From assembly GCF_012275445.1 (NCBI RefSeq), contig NZ_JAAZQK010000007.1, positions 310,001-374,000 of the forward strand: DNA of 64,000 nucleotides, in the 5' to 3' direction. The notes beneath the pieces were generated by a model. The model searched no databases. It had not been told where the DNA came from and was given only the letters and a program-made list of their open reading frames with translations. Positions 54,539-63,099 of this stretch are shown in pieces; the first letter of the stretch is position 1; every line of letters starts with the position of its first letter. The position numbers and the translations under genes are program-made. The stretch comes from Rhizobacter sp. SG703 (lineage in GTDB: Bacteria > Pseudomonadota > Gammaproteobacteria > Burkholderiales > Burkholderiaceae_C).

Positions 54539-57322
54539 ATGCAGAGAACAACCAGGATCCATCGCGCCATCGCGTTGGCTTTCAGCGGCGGCATGGCCTT
54601 GGGCAGCGCCCAGCAGGCCGCGGCGCAGGACGCGGCGCAGGGCACCACGCAAGGCACGACGCAACAGCGGCTGGAACGCGTCGAAATCACCGGCTCGTCG
54701 ATCCGGCGTGTCGAATCCGAGACAGCGCTGCCGGTGACCGTCATCACGAAGGAGCAGATCGAACGCAGCGGCGCGACCAATGTCGAGGCGCTGCTGCAGC
54801 GGGTGTCGGCCAGCACCGGGCTGCAGTCGGACACCACGCAGGGCGCGGGCTACGCGACCTCGAACGCCAACATGCGCGGTCTGGGAGCCAACTCGACGCT
54901 GGTGCTGTTGAACGGCCGGCGGCTTGCGAACCACCCGTTCGGCAGCATCGGCGGCACGGTGTCGGTCGACCTGAACAGCATCCCGTTCGCCGCGCTGGAG
55001 CGCATCGAGGTGCTGCGCGATGGTGCATCGGCGGTGTACGGCACCGATGCGGTCGGCGGCGTCATCAACTTCATCACGCGCCGCGACTACACCAGCGGCC
55101 AGCTGACGGTGCGCTACGGCGATACGCAGGCCAACGTCGGTGGCCGGGAAAGCGGGCTGAGCCTCGCCTACGGCCAGGGCGACCTGTCGAGCGACGGCTA
55201 CAACGTCCTGTTCACCGCGAACTACCAGGACAACACCCGCATCCGCGCGATCGACCAGGGCTACTACAACCGCGGCACCACCGAGGTTCCGGGCTCGGCG
55301 CCGCCGACCTCGGGGCGCGGCTTCCCCGGCCGGCTGGTCGACTTCGGCATCAGCCCCGGCGCCTACCGCGGCACCAACGGCTTCGACGACCCGAACTTCG
55401 CGCCCTGCGATCCGAAGTTCACCGTCGTCACCACCGCAGGCACCACGCCGAACGGCCAGCCGAAGCAGGCCTGCCGCTTCATCTACTCGGCCACGCTCGA
55501 CAACCTGCCCGACCAGACCAAGGGCGACCTGTTCGGACGCTTCACGCTGCGCCTGGATCCGCAGAACGAGCTCTTCGCCGAAGCCTCGTATGCACGCAAT
55601 CACAACATCGGACGCATCGCGCCGGTGCCGATCGACTCCACCGCGGGGCACCTGAACCCCGACACCGCCACCTACCCGAGCTTCTCGATTCCGATCACCA
55701 GCCCGTACTACCCGGCCGCGCTGCTGGCGACGCTGGGCTACGCCGCGCCGGCCAACGGCAAGGCCGAGGTCTCGATGCGGGCCGTGCCGGTGGGCAACCG
55801 CATCAACGACAACCTCAACGAGCAGGTCCGCGCGGTGGCCGGCGTCAAGGGCACGGCGCAGGGCTGGGACTACGACTCGGCGCTGACCGTGGCGCGCGCC
55901 ATGGGCACGCTCAGCTACTCCGGCTACATCAGCGAGCCGAAGTTCATCGCCGCGCTGGCCACCGGGCAGATCAACCCGTTCGGCCCCAGCGACGCGGCCG
56001 GCGAGGCGCTGCTGCGCTCGACGCTGCTCGAAGGCAAGATGCGCGAATCGACCAGCACCACCACCGTGCTCGACGGCAAGGCGAGCCGCGAGTTCTTCGC
56101 GCTGCCGGGCGGCCCGCTGGCGGCCGCCTTCGGTTTCGACATCCGCCACGAGCAGGCCAAGGACACGCCGGTCAACGACGACTACCGGCAGGGCCTGCAC
56201 ATCGGCGGCGAAGGCACGGTGCCCGAGACGCGCGCGAGCCGCAACGTGGTCGCGGTGTTCACCGAAGTCACCGCGCCGTTCGCGACCGGCTGGGAAGCCG
56301 GGCTCGCGGCCCGCTACGACCGCTACAGCGACTTCGGCTCCAGCTTCAACCCGCGCGCGAGCCTGCGCTGGCAGCCGGCGCGCGAGGTGCTGCTGCGCAC
56401 CTCGGCCGGCACCGGCTTTCGCGCACCGTCGCTGTGGGACGTGAACAGCCCGCCGTCGATGACCAACACGGCCAACTCGCTGAGCGATCCGAACTGCCCG
56501 ATCGCCGGCGACGAGCGCTGCGAAAGCCAGTTCAACGAGCGCTTCTCGTCGTCGAGCGACCTGAAGGCCGAGAAGTCGAAGCAGTTCTCGGCCGGCATCG
56601 TGCTGGAGCCGGTGAAGTGGCTGTCGACCTCGCTCGACTGGTGGCTGATCAAGAAGACGGACCAGATCAGCGTAGTCACCGGCGACGCGATCCTGACCGA
56701 GCCGGGGCTGCTGGCGAAGTTCGGCAACCGCATCCACCGCACCGCCGACGGCTTCATCAGCTACATCGACACGCCGGTCGAGAACCTCGGTGACCTGCGC
56801 ACCTCGGGCATCGACCTCGACGTGACGACGCGCTGGGCGCTGCCGTCGGTCGGCAAGCTGACGGTGGCACTGAACGGCACCTACGTCGACAGCTGGAAGC
56901 GCCAGGCCTACAAGGACGGCCCGATGACCGACTACGCCGGCACCGCCGGCGACGGCGGCAGCGTGCAGCCGCACCCGCGCTGGCAGCATTCGTTCAGCAT
57001 CGACCTGCAGCGGGACAGCTGGGGCGCGACGCTGGAGAACGTGTTCGTGAAGGGCTGGACCGAGTCGGCCGACCTGGTCGACGCCAACGTCGGCGTGCAC
57101 CAGGAGTACCACGTGAAGGACTCGAGCCGCTGGAACCTGTCGGGCGTCTACAACGGGTTGAAGGACTTCTCGGTGCGCCTGGGCGTGCGCAACCTGTTCG
57201 ACGAAGAGCCGCCGTTCACCGCGGTGGCGTCGTACGGCTCGCATGCCACCGGCTACGCGGCGTCGTTCACCGACCCGCGTGGGCGCTTCTACTACGCGTC
57301 GGTGAGCTATCAGTTCAAGTAG
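54539..57322 (+). CDS. TonB-dependent outer-membrane receptor
   Basis: 927 residues from ATG 54539, RBS GGGAGGGAGGATCGC. Signal peptide to about residue 29, TonB-box/plug beginning QRLERVEITGSSIRRVESETALPVTVITKEQIERSGATNVEALLQRV with the plug (RGLGANSTLVLLNGRRLANHPFGS … IEVLRDGASAVYGTDAVGGVINFIT), then a 22-strand barrel ending YYASVSYQF-K. This is the Xanthomonas/Caulobacter-like ITGSSIRR type, often used for sugars or other nutrients rather than siderophores. No Fur box is visible upstream; control by the divergent LysR is likely. The substrate is unknown. Confidence 0.93.
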   Translation: MQRTTRIHRAIALAFSGGMALGSAQQAAAQDAAQGTTQGTTQQRLERVEITGSSIRRVESETALPVTVITKEQIERSGATNVEALLQRVSASTGLQSDTTQGAGYATSNANMRGLGANSTLVLLNGRRLANHPFGSIGGTVSVDLNSIPFAALERIEVLRDGASAVYGTDAVGGVINFITRRDYTSGQLTVRYGDTQANVGGRESGLSLAYGQGDLSSDGYNVLFTANYQDNTRIRAIDQGYYNRGTTEVPGSAPPTSGRGFPGRLVDFGISPGAYRGTNGFDDPNFAPCDPKFTVVTTAGTTPNGQPKQACRFIYSATLDNLPDQTKGDLFGRFTLRLDPQNELFAEASYARNHNIGRIAPVPIDSTAGHLNPDTATYPSFSIPITSPYYPAALLATLGYAAPANGKAEVSMRAVPVGNRINDNLNEQVRAVAGVKGTAQGWDYDSALTVARAMGTLSYSGYISEPKFIAALATGQINPFGPSDAAGEALLRSTLLEGKMRESTSTTTVLDGKASREFFALPGGPLAAAFGFDIRHEQAKDTPVNDDYRQGLHIGGEGTVPETRASRNVVAVFTEVTAPFATGWEAGLAARYDRYSDFGSSFNPRASLRWQPAREVLLRTSAGTGFRAPSLWDVNSPPSMTNTANSLSDPNCPIAGDERCESQFNERFSSSSDLKAEKSKQFSAGIVLEPVKWLSTSLDWWLIKKTDQISVVTGDAILTEPGLLAKFGNRIHRTADGFISYIDTPVENLGDLRTSGIDLDVTTRWALPSVGKLTVALNGTYVDSWKRQAYKDGPMTDYAGTAGDGGSVQPHPRWQHSFSIDLQRDSWGATLENVFVKGWTESADLVDANVGVHQEYHVKDSSRWNLSGVYNGLKDFSVRLGVRNLFDEEPPFTAVASYGSHATGYAASFTDPRGRFYYASVSYQFK

Positions 57323-57331
57323 TCGGCAGCG

Positions 57332-57355
57332 CGGCGCCCGGGAGGGCGCCGTTCT
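57332..57355 (+). terminator. Hairpin after the TonB-dependent receptor
   Basis: CGGCGCCC-GGGA-GGGCGCCG, a perfect 8-base stem ten bases after the receptor stop, followed by TTCTT. The short, imperfect T-tract makes it a moderate intrinsic terminator. Confidence 0.6.
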
Positions 57356-57366
57356 TCATGGATAAT

Positions 57367-57385
57367 GTTGAGAATCATTCTCAAC
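57367..57385. promoter_or_regulatory. Fur box in front of the iron operon
   Basis: GTTGAGAATCATTCTCAAC, a perfect 19-base palindrome centred 21 bases before the ATG at 57397. It matches the Fur hexamer pattern (GATAAT-type repeats as GAGAAT/ATTCTC), with GATAAT directly upstream as a possible -10. Predicted repression by Fur when iron is plentiful. Confidence 0.9.
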
Positions 57386-57396
57386 AGTCCGGGCCG

Positions 57397-57681
57397 ATGC
57401 GCACACTCCAGATCGTCTCCCGCGTCGCCGCCGGCGTGCTCGGCGGCTGGTCGTTCACCTGGGGCTTCGTGGTGCTGGGCATCGCGCTGGCACTCGCCGC
57501 CGGCATGCCGTATGCCGACGCGCAGACGCTGCTGTACCTGGTGGCCTTCCTCGTCTACCTGGTCGTGTTCTGCTGGTCGTTCGCGGCCACCAGCATCGCC
57601 CGCGTCTGGCTCGTGCTGCTCGGCGGCGGCGCGGCGATGACCGGGCTCGGCTGGTGGATGGCCCGGCTGCAGGCCGTCTGA
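57397..57681 (+). CDS. DUF3649 membrane protein of the iron operon
   Basis: 94 residues, three membrane helices (RVAAGVLGGWSFTWGFVVLGIAL, TLLYLVAFLVYLVVFCWSFAAT, RVWLVLLGGGAAMTGLGWW). Matches DUF3649, found in front of PepSY-domain proteins in iron-uptake operons of Burkholderiales. Exact role unknown. The start at 57397 is chosen because upstream codons lie inside the Fur box. The next gene starts 20 bases downstream. Confidence 0.85.
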   Translation: MRTLQIVSRVAAGVLGGWSFTWGFVVLGIALALAAGMPYADAQTLLYLVAFLVYLVVFCWSFAATSIARVWLVLLGGGAAMTGLGWWMARLQAV

Positions 57682-57701
57682 AGAGCCTGAGGAATCGCGC
57701 G

Positions 57702-59387
57702 ATGTTCTCCACCTTCCGCCTGTCGATGACCTGGCTGCACACCTGGTTCGGCCTGGTGCTCGGCTACGTGCTCATCGTCGTGTTCTTCTTCGGCTCGCTG
57801 TCGGTGTTCGACCGCGAGATCGACCGCTGGGCCATTCCCGAGACGCGCTTCGCGCCGCAGCCGATGCCGTCGTTCGACACGATGCTCGCGCCGATCTTCG
57901 CGCGCATGGCGCCCGAGCCCGACGAACTGAAGGCCGCCGCAGCGCGCGTGAAGGGCCTGCTGCCGGCGACGCTCGCGCCGATGAACTGGGGCGCCTACAC
58001 CACGCACCGCGACCCGGTGCTCTCGCTGTACGCCGAGTACGCGGTGCCGAACAATCCGGCCGATCCCGACGACCATGTGCACGGCCACGCGACCCTCGAC
58101 CCGCGCAACGGCCGGCTGCTGCCCGACGACCAGTTGAAGATCGGCAGCGAGTTCTTCTACCCGATGCACTACGGGCTGAACCTGGCCTGGAAGGACCTCG
58201 GGTACTGGATCGTCGGCTTCGCGGCGCTGGTGATGTTGGCGGCGCTGGTGTCGGGCGTGGTGATCCACCGCCGGCTGTTCCGCGAGCTGTTCACCTTCCG
58301 CCCGCGCAAGCACGTGCAGCGCAGCACGCTCGACCTGCACAACCTGACCGGCGTGGTCGCGCTGCCCTTCCACTTCATGTTCGCGCTGACCGGGCTGACG
58401 GTGTTCGCGAGCATCTACCTGCCGGTCTCCGAGACGCTGCTGAAACCGCAGGCGGTCGCGGCCGCGATGGCCGACGCGGCGGCCAAGGGCCTGCCGTTCA
58501 AGCCGGCCGGCGTGCAGGCGCCGCTCGCATCGGTCGATGCGATGGTGGTCGAGGCGAAGCGCCTCTGGGCCGCACGCGGCATGCCGGGCGAGGTCGGCTA
58601 CCTCTACGTGAACCACGTCGGCGACCGCAACAGCACCGTCACGCTGTACCGCGCCGGCAGCGACCGGGTGACGCTGGTCGGCCAGCCGATCCACTTCGAG
58701 GGCAGCACCGGCCGCGTGCTGCTCGAAGAACCATCGCCCAGCGCGGTGGCCAGCGTCAACGACTTCCTGACCGGCCTGCACCTGCAGCATTTCGAGCACT
58801 GGCTGCTGCGCTGGTTCTACGTGTTCGGCGGGCTGTGCGGCTGCGCCTGCATCGCGACCGGCTTCATCTTCTTCGTCGAGAAGCGCAAACGCCAGCATGC
58901 GAAGGCCGGCACCGGCGGCGCACGCTGGGCCGATGCGGTGGCGGTGGCCACGGTGACCGGCATGCTGGTCGCGACGCTCGCGATCCTGGTCGCGAACCGG
59001 CTGCTGCCCACTGACCTGGCGCAGCGCGGCGACTGGGAGAAGGCAGCCTTCTGGGGCGCCTGGGTGCTCGCGGCCGCGCATGCGCTGTGGCGCAGCGCGC
59101 CGGTGCGCGACGCACGGCTGTCGCCGGCGTGGGCCGAGCAGTGCAGCGCCGTGGCCGCGCTCGCGTTCGCCGCGGTCGCGCTGAACTGGATCACCACCGG
59201 CGATCACCTGGTCAGGACGCTCGCCGAACGCTTCTGGCCGGTGGCGGGGCTCGACCTCGCGCTGCTGGTCGTCGGCATGATCGCCGGCGCGGCGGCGCTG
59301 GCGCTGCGCCGCCGCGCGGGCGCGGCCATCGCCAAGAGCGACCCGGCGGCGTCGACCGTCGACGCCGCGGAGGCCGCGAATGCCTGA
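57702..59387 (+). CDS. PepSY-domain membrane protein, iron-uptake associated
   Basis: 561 residues, about five membrane helices. PepSY_TM features: N-terminal RLSMTWLHTWFGLVLGYVLIVVFFFGSLSVFDREIDRWA, LHNLTGVVALPFHFMFALTGLTVF with conserved histidine, and a PepSY-like periplasmic part. Members of this family near siderophore receptors are thought to reduce or strip iron from ferric siderophores or heme at the inner membrane (FoxB/PiuB type). RBS TGAGGA 10 bases before ATG 57702. Second gene of the Fur-box operon; its end overlaps the DUF3325 start by eight bases. Confidence 0.9.
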   Translation: MFSTFRLSMTWLHTWFGLVLGYVLIVVFFFGSLSVFDREIDRWAIPETRFAPQPMPSFDTMLAPIFARMAPEPDELKAAAARVKGLLPATLAPMNWGAYTTHRDPVLSLYAEYAVPNNPADPDDHVHGHATLDPRNGRLLPDDQLKIGSEFFYPMHYGLNLAWKDLGYWIVGFAALVMLAALVSGVVIHRRLFRELFTFRPRKHVQRSTLDLHNLTGVVALPFHFMFALTGLTVFASIYLPVSETLLKPQAVAAAMADAAAKGLPFKPAGVQAPLASVDAMVVEAKRLWAARGMPGEVGYLYVNHVGDRNSTVTLYRAGSDRVTLVGQPIHFEGSTGRVLLEEPSPSAVASVNDFLTGLHLQHFEHWLLRWFYVFGGLCGCACIATGFIFFVEKRKRQHAKAGTGGARWADAVAVATVTGMLVATLAILVANRLLPTDLAQRGDWEKAAFWGAWVLAAAHALWRSAPVRDARLSPAWAEQCSAVAALAFAAVALNWITTGDHLVRTLAERFWPVAGLDLALLVVGMIAGAAALALRRRAGAAIAKSDPAASTVDAAEAANA

Positions 59388-59703
59388 GGCCCTGCTGCTG
59401 GCCGCCGCGCTGCTGTTCAGCGCCGGTGGCATCGCGTGGCTGGCGCTCGCGATGGAGGTGCACTGGCAACAGGCGCACGGCAGCGCGACCGGGCCGGGCC
59501 GCCGCACGGCCACCGCGCTGCGGGTGCTGGGCAGCGCGGCACTGCTCGCCTCGCTGGTCGCCTGCCTCGTGGCCGACCACGCGACGATGGCGGTGCTGGT
59601 GTGGGTGATGTCGCTCGCCGCATCCGCGCTGCTGGTGGCACTGACGCTGGCATGGCGTCCTCGCTGGCTCGCCTGGCTCGCGCCGTGGGCGCGCCGGGCT
59701 TGA
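59380..59703 (+). CDS. DUF3325 membrane protein of the iron operon
   Basis: 107 residues, three hydrophobic helices (LLLAAALLFSAGGIAWLALAMEVHW, VLGSAALLASLVACLVA, AVLVWVMSLAASALLVALTLAW). The W-LALAMEVHWQQ pattern is DUF3325, the regular third member of this operon type. Start overlaps the PepSY gene end, so translation is coupled. Role unknown; likely a small partner of the PepSY protein. Confidence 0.85.
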   Translation: MPEALLLAAALLFSAGGIAWLALAMEVHWQQAHGSATGPGRRTATALRVLGSAALLASLVACLVADHATMAVLVWVMSLAASALLVALTLAWRPRWLAWLAPWARRA

Positions 59704-59757
59704 CAACGGCGACGCCCCGCGGTCGACAATGACGGCCTTTCAACGGGGAGGACTCGC

Positions 59758-60882
59758 ATGAGCAAGATGACACTGCTGCGCGCGGCGCTGGGCGGCCTGG
59801 TTTCGCTGCTGGCGGCCGCATCGGCACCGGCCGCCGGCTGGGTGCTGACCGACCTGGGCACGCTGGGTGGGGCCTCCAGCGCGGCCAACGGCCTCAACAA
59901 TGCCGGTCAGGTCGTCGGCCTGGCCGAAGCGGCCGACGGCACGCCGTACCCGGCGATCTGGAATGCCGGCGTGGTGCTGCAGCTGAGCTCGCGCCCTGGG
60001 CGCGCCATCGCCGTCAGCGCGAGCGGCACGGTCGCCGGCAACGTCGCCAGCCTCGACGGCACGCGGCTCGACGCCACGCTGATGTCGGCCGGCAACGCCA
60101 TCGACCTCGGCACCTTCGGCGGCAGCTTCAGCACCGTCGCGGGCGTCAACGACAGCGGCCAGGTGATCGGCTTCGCCCGCACGCCGGACGAGAAGGAGCA
60201 CGCCTTCCTCGCCACCGCGTCGGGCATGCTGGACCTCGGCACCTACGGCGGCCTCTACAGCTATGCGTACGCCATCAACCAAGGCGGCCTCGTCGTCGGG
60301 TCGGCCTACGACACCGCCGGCAAGGCGCGCTGCTTCTTGTCGAGCGGCGGCGGCCTGGTCGACCCGGGGACGCTGGGCGGCAGCTTCTGCAACGCCTTTG
60401 CCGTCAATGACGCCGGCCAGGTGACCGGCAGCAGCGCCACCGCTGCCGGCATCGGCCATGCCTTCCTGCGCGGCCCGCAGGGCATGGTCGACCTCGGCAC
60501 GCTGGGCGGCAGCAGCAGCCTGGGCAAGGCGATCAACCGCCACGGGCATGTCGTCGGCTCCGCGCGCACCGCGGCCAACCAGACGCATGCGTTCATCCAC
60601 GACGGCACGCAGATGATCGACATGGGCACGCTGGGCGGCACCTCGAGCGTCGCGACGGCGGTCAACGCGCTGGGGCAGGCGGTCGGCAACTCGACGCTCG
60701 CCAGCGGCGCGAAGCAGCCGTTCTTCTACGCCAACGGCACGATGGTCAACCTGAACACCGTCGTGCCGGGCTTGTCGAACATCAACCCGGACAACGTCTA
60801 CCTGAACGACGCCGGCCAGATCGCCGGCACCGGCAGCATCGGCGGACAGCAGCATGCGTTCGTGCTGACGCCGGCGCCCTGA
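59758..60882 (+). CDS. Secreted HAF-repeat protein
   Basis: 374 residues. Signal peptide ending near SAPAAGW. Six tandem units with the D-L-G-T-L-G-G turn (variants DLGTFGG, DLGTYGG, DPGTLGG, DMGTLGG), each followed by A-x-x-x-N-x-x-G-x-V-x-G. This is the extracellular HAF family (named for the H-A-F motif, seen here as GHAFLR and THAFIH), predicted to fold as a beta-propeller. Function unknown. RBS GGGGAGGA before ATG 59758. Confidence 0.88.
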   Translation: MSKMTLLRAALGGLVSLLAAASAPAAGWVLTDLGTLGGASSAANGLNNAGQVVGLAEAADGTPYPAIWNAGVVLQLSSRPGRAIAVSASGTVAGNVASLDGTRLDATLMSAGNAIDLGTFGGSFSTVAGVNDSGQVIGFARTPDEKEHAFLATASGMLDLGTYGGLYSYAYAINQGGLVVGSAYDTAGKARCFLSSGGGLVDPGTLGGSFCNAFAVNDAGQVTGSSATAAGIGHAFLRGPQGMVDLGTLGGSSSLGKAINRHGHVVGSARTAANQTHAFIHDGTQMIDMGTLGGTSSVATAVNALGQAVGNSTLASGAKQPFFYANGTMVNLNTVVPGLSNINPDNVYLNDAGQIAGTGSIGGQQHAFVLTPAP

Positions 60883-60915
60883 TCCGCGCGCCGCAAGCGT
60901 CGAGCAGGCGCTGCG

Positions 60916-62646
60916 TCAACACGGCGCGGTCAACGACGCGTCGGGCAACTCGAGCAGCCGCAGCACGGGATACCGCCGCCACTCGGGCTCCGCGTGGCGT
61001 TGCGCATTGAAGAAGATGAAGCCGAGCACCGCCTGCGGATCGCCCAGCAGTTCCGGGTGCGCCGCCTGCCAGGCCTCGAAGCGGTCGCGCAGGCCGGGTT
61101 CGGTGTCGAGCAGCTGCGCGGCTTCGTCCTCGAACACGTAGTCGCTGAAGCTTTCCTTCTTGTCGAGCACGCTGTCGAAGAAGCCCCAGCGGAACAGGCT
61201 GTCGATGCCGAGCGGCTCCAGCACCTCGATCGCGAAGCGGTCGTGCGGCCCGCCGAGCGGCAGCAGCCAGTCGCCCTCGGCCACGTCGGCGACGCAGGCG
61301 TCGGTGCGGGTCTCCAGCAGCTCGTGCAGGTGGCGGCCTTCGAAGGGCAGCCGCCGCTTCTCGAAGCGTTCGATGCGGCAGGCCTCGGCCGCCGCGCGGC
61401 CCGCGCGCCGTGCACGCTGCAGCGGCAGCCCATGCGCCTGCAGGCGCAGCACGACGTCGTGCCAGGCCTGCGGCAGCAGGTAGGCGCGCGGCGGCACCGT
61501 GTTGACGGTGGCCTGGTAGCGGTCGAAGTACGGGATGTCCTTCACCCACGGCGCAGCGCGGTCGTAGCGCAGCCGCTGGTAATGGCCGAGGCGGCTCGGC
61601 TCGCGCACCGCGGTGAACCCGCTGAAGCGGAACGGCCGGCTGCGCTGCCGGTCGAGCGTCCAGTCGAGCGCGACCGGCGCGCCGCCCGCAATCGCCGCGC
61701 GGTCAGCGGCCCGCGCGGCGCGGATTGCGTCGCCGTGCGCGACGGTGTGCGCCAGCGCCGCGTCCACCAGCGCTCGCGTGCCGTGGTAGCGCGCGTCGAA
61801 CGCCTTCAGCATGTGCGTCTCGGGCATGAAGCCGATCGTGTGGTGCAGCGCTGCGTAGCCGGTCGAGAAGCGCGGCGAGTCGAGGAAATCGGCGATGCCG
61901 TCGTCCGGAATCTCGTCGATGGTGTTCACGTACGGGCACATCGGGAAGCCCCGCTGGTCCATGTCGGCATACAACGCCGGCAGCATCGCGTCGCGCAGGT
62001 GTTCGCCGGTGCGGCCGCCGAGCTTGTCGGGTTGCGTCGCGATCAGCGTCACCACATGCTGGTAGTCGGCGCCGTTCGATGTGTGGGTGTCGACCATCAC
62101 GTCCGGATCCCAGCGGGTGAACACCTGCGCGAACGTGCGGGTGTTCAGGCTGTCGGCCTTGACGAAATCGCGGTTCAGGTCGAGGTGGCGCGCGTTGCCG
62201 CGGAATCCGAAGGCTTCGGGGCCGTTCTGGTTGACGCGGCTGGTGTCCTGCCGGTTCAGCGCGCCGTCGACGTTGTAGAGCGGGATGTAGAGCAGCACCG
62301 TGCGCCCGAGGGCCGCGCGCCGCGCCGGGTCGAGGCACAGGTCGCGCAGCAGCGCCATGCAGGCGTCGATGCCTTCGGGCTCGCCGGGGTGGATGCCGTT
62401 GTTGTTGAAGAACACCGGCCGGCCGGCGGCCTTCACCGCCTGCGGGTCGAAGACACCGTCGTTCGAGAACACGCCGACATGGATCGGCACGCCGCCGTCC
62501 GATCGGCCCGCCTCCTCGAAGCGCAGCCAGGCGCCGAAGGTCGCGGCCAGCCGCTGGTGGAAATCGATGCACGCGCGCCAGGTCGTGGTCTGGTTGCCGT
62601 TGCCCCGTTCGAACGGGGTGGCCCAATCGTCGTTGGTGTTCATCAT
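60916..62646 (-). CDS. M14-family zinc carboxypeptidase-like protein
   Basis: 576 residues, no signal peptide. Zinc ligands of the M14 fold: NNNGIHPGEPEGIDACM (H-x-x-E), VDTHTSNG (third ligand His), substrate arginine in LDLNRDFVKADS, and the catalytic glutamate in GFMPETHMLKAF. The C-terminal roughly 250 residues (from SRPFRFSGF) are an extra domain seen in large bacterial M14 proteins of unknown substrate. Peptidase or amidase of a C-terminal amino acid or acyl-amide. ATG 62643 is an equally good start. Monocistronic, convergent with the HAF gene. Confidence 0.85.
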   Translation of the reverse strand: MMNTNDDWATPFERGNGNQTTTWRACIDFHQRLAATFGAWLRFEEAGRSDGGVPIHVGVFSNDGVFDPQAVKAAGRPVFFNNNGIHPGEPEGIDACMALLRDLCLDPARRAALGRTVLLYIPLYNVDGALNRQDTSRVNQNGPEAFGFRGNARHLDLNRDFVKADSLNTRTFAQVFTRWDPDVMVDTHTSNGADYQHVVTLIATQPDKLGGRTGEHLRDAMLPALYADMDQRGFPMCPYVNTIDEIPDDGIADFLDSPRFSTGYAALHHTIGFMPETHMLKAFDARYHGTRALVDAALAHTVAHGDAIRAARAADRAAIAGGAPVALDWTLDRQRSRPFRFSGFTAVREPSRLGHYQRLRYDRAAPWVKDIPYFDRYQATVNTVPPRAYLLPQAWHDVVLRLQAHGLPLQRARRAGRAAAEACRIERFEKRRLPFEGRHLHELLETRTDACVADVAEGDWLLPLGGPHDRFAIEVLEPLGIDSLFRWGFFDSVLDKKESFSDYVFEDEAAQLLDTEPGLRDRFEAWQAAHPELLGDPQAVLGFIFFNAQRHAEPEWRRYPVLRLLELPDASLTAPC

Positions 62647-62700
62647 CCGCGCAGTCTAGGCGGTACGATGCCGGCCTTCCGAATCGAGCCGAGGACCGCG

Positions 62701-63069
62701 ATGCCCACTCCTTCCGAACTCATCGACCAGAAGATCGACGGCCTGGCCGACTGGCGCGGCGAGATGCTCGCCACGCTGCGCGCGCTGATCCTCGCCGCCG
62801 ACCCCGGCGTCACCGAGGAATGGAAGTGGGGCACCGCCGCCTGGTCGCACCACGGGCTGATCTGCACCGGCGAGACCTACAAGAAGGCGGTGAAGCTGAC
62901 GTTCGCGAAAGGCGCCTCGGTGCCCGACCCGAAGGGCCTCTTCAACTCGAGCCTCGACGGCAACGTCCGGCGCGCGATCGACTTCCACGAGGGCGACAAG
63001 CCGGACGCCGCCGCGCTGAAGGCGCTGTTCCACGCGTCGATCGCGGTCAACCAGGCGTCGGGCGCGTGA
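62701..63069 (+). CDS. DUF1801 (YdhG-like) protein
   Basis: 122 residues. Pattern IDQKIDGLADWRGEMLATLRALILAADPGVTEEWKWGTAAWSHHGLICTGETYKKAVKLTFAKGA matches DUF1801, a small helical/beta fold common in bacteria with no proven activity. The G-T-A-x-W and K-x-x-x-K-L-T-F segments are the family landmarks. Divergent by 54 bases from the M14 gene. Confidence 0.88.
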   Translation: MPTPSELIDQKIDGLADWRGEMLATLRALILAADPGVTEEWKWGTAAWSHHGLICTGETYKKAVKLTFAKGASVPDPKGLFNSSLDGNVRRAIDFHEGDKPDAAALKALFHASIAVNQASGA

Positions 63070-63099
63070 CCCCTCCGGCAGCGCCAGGATCGCGCGGAA

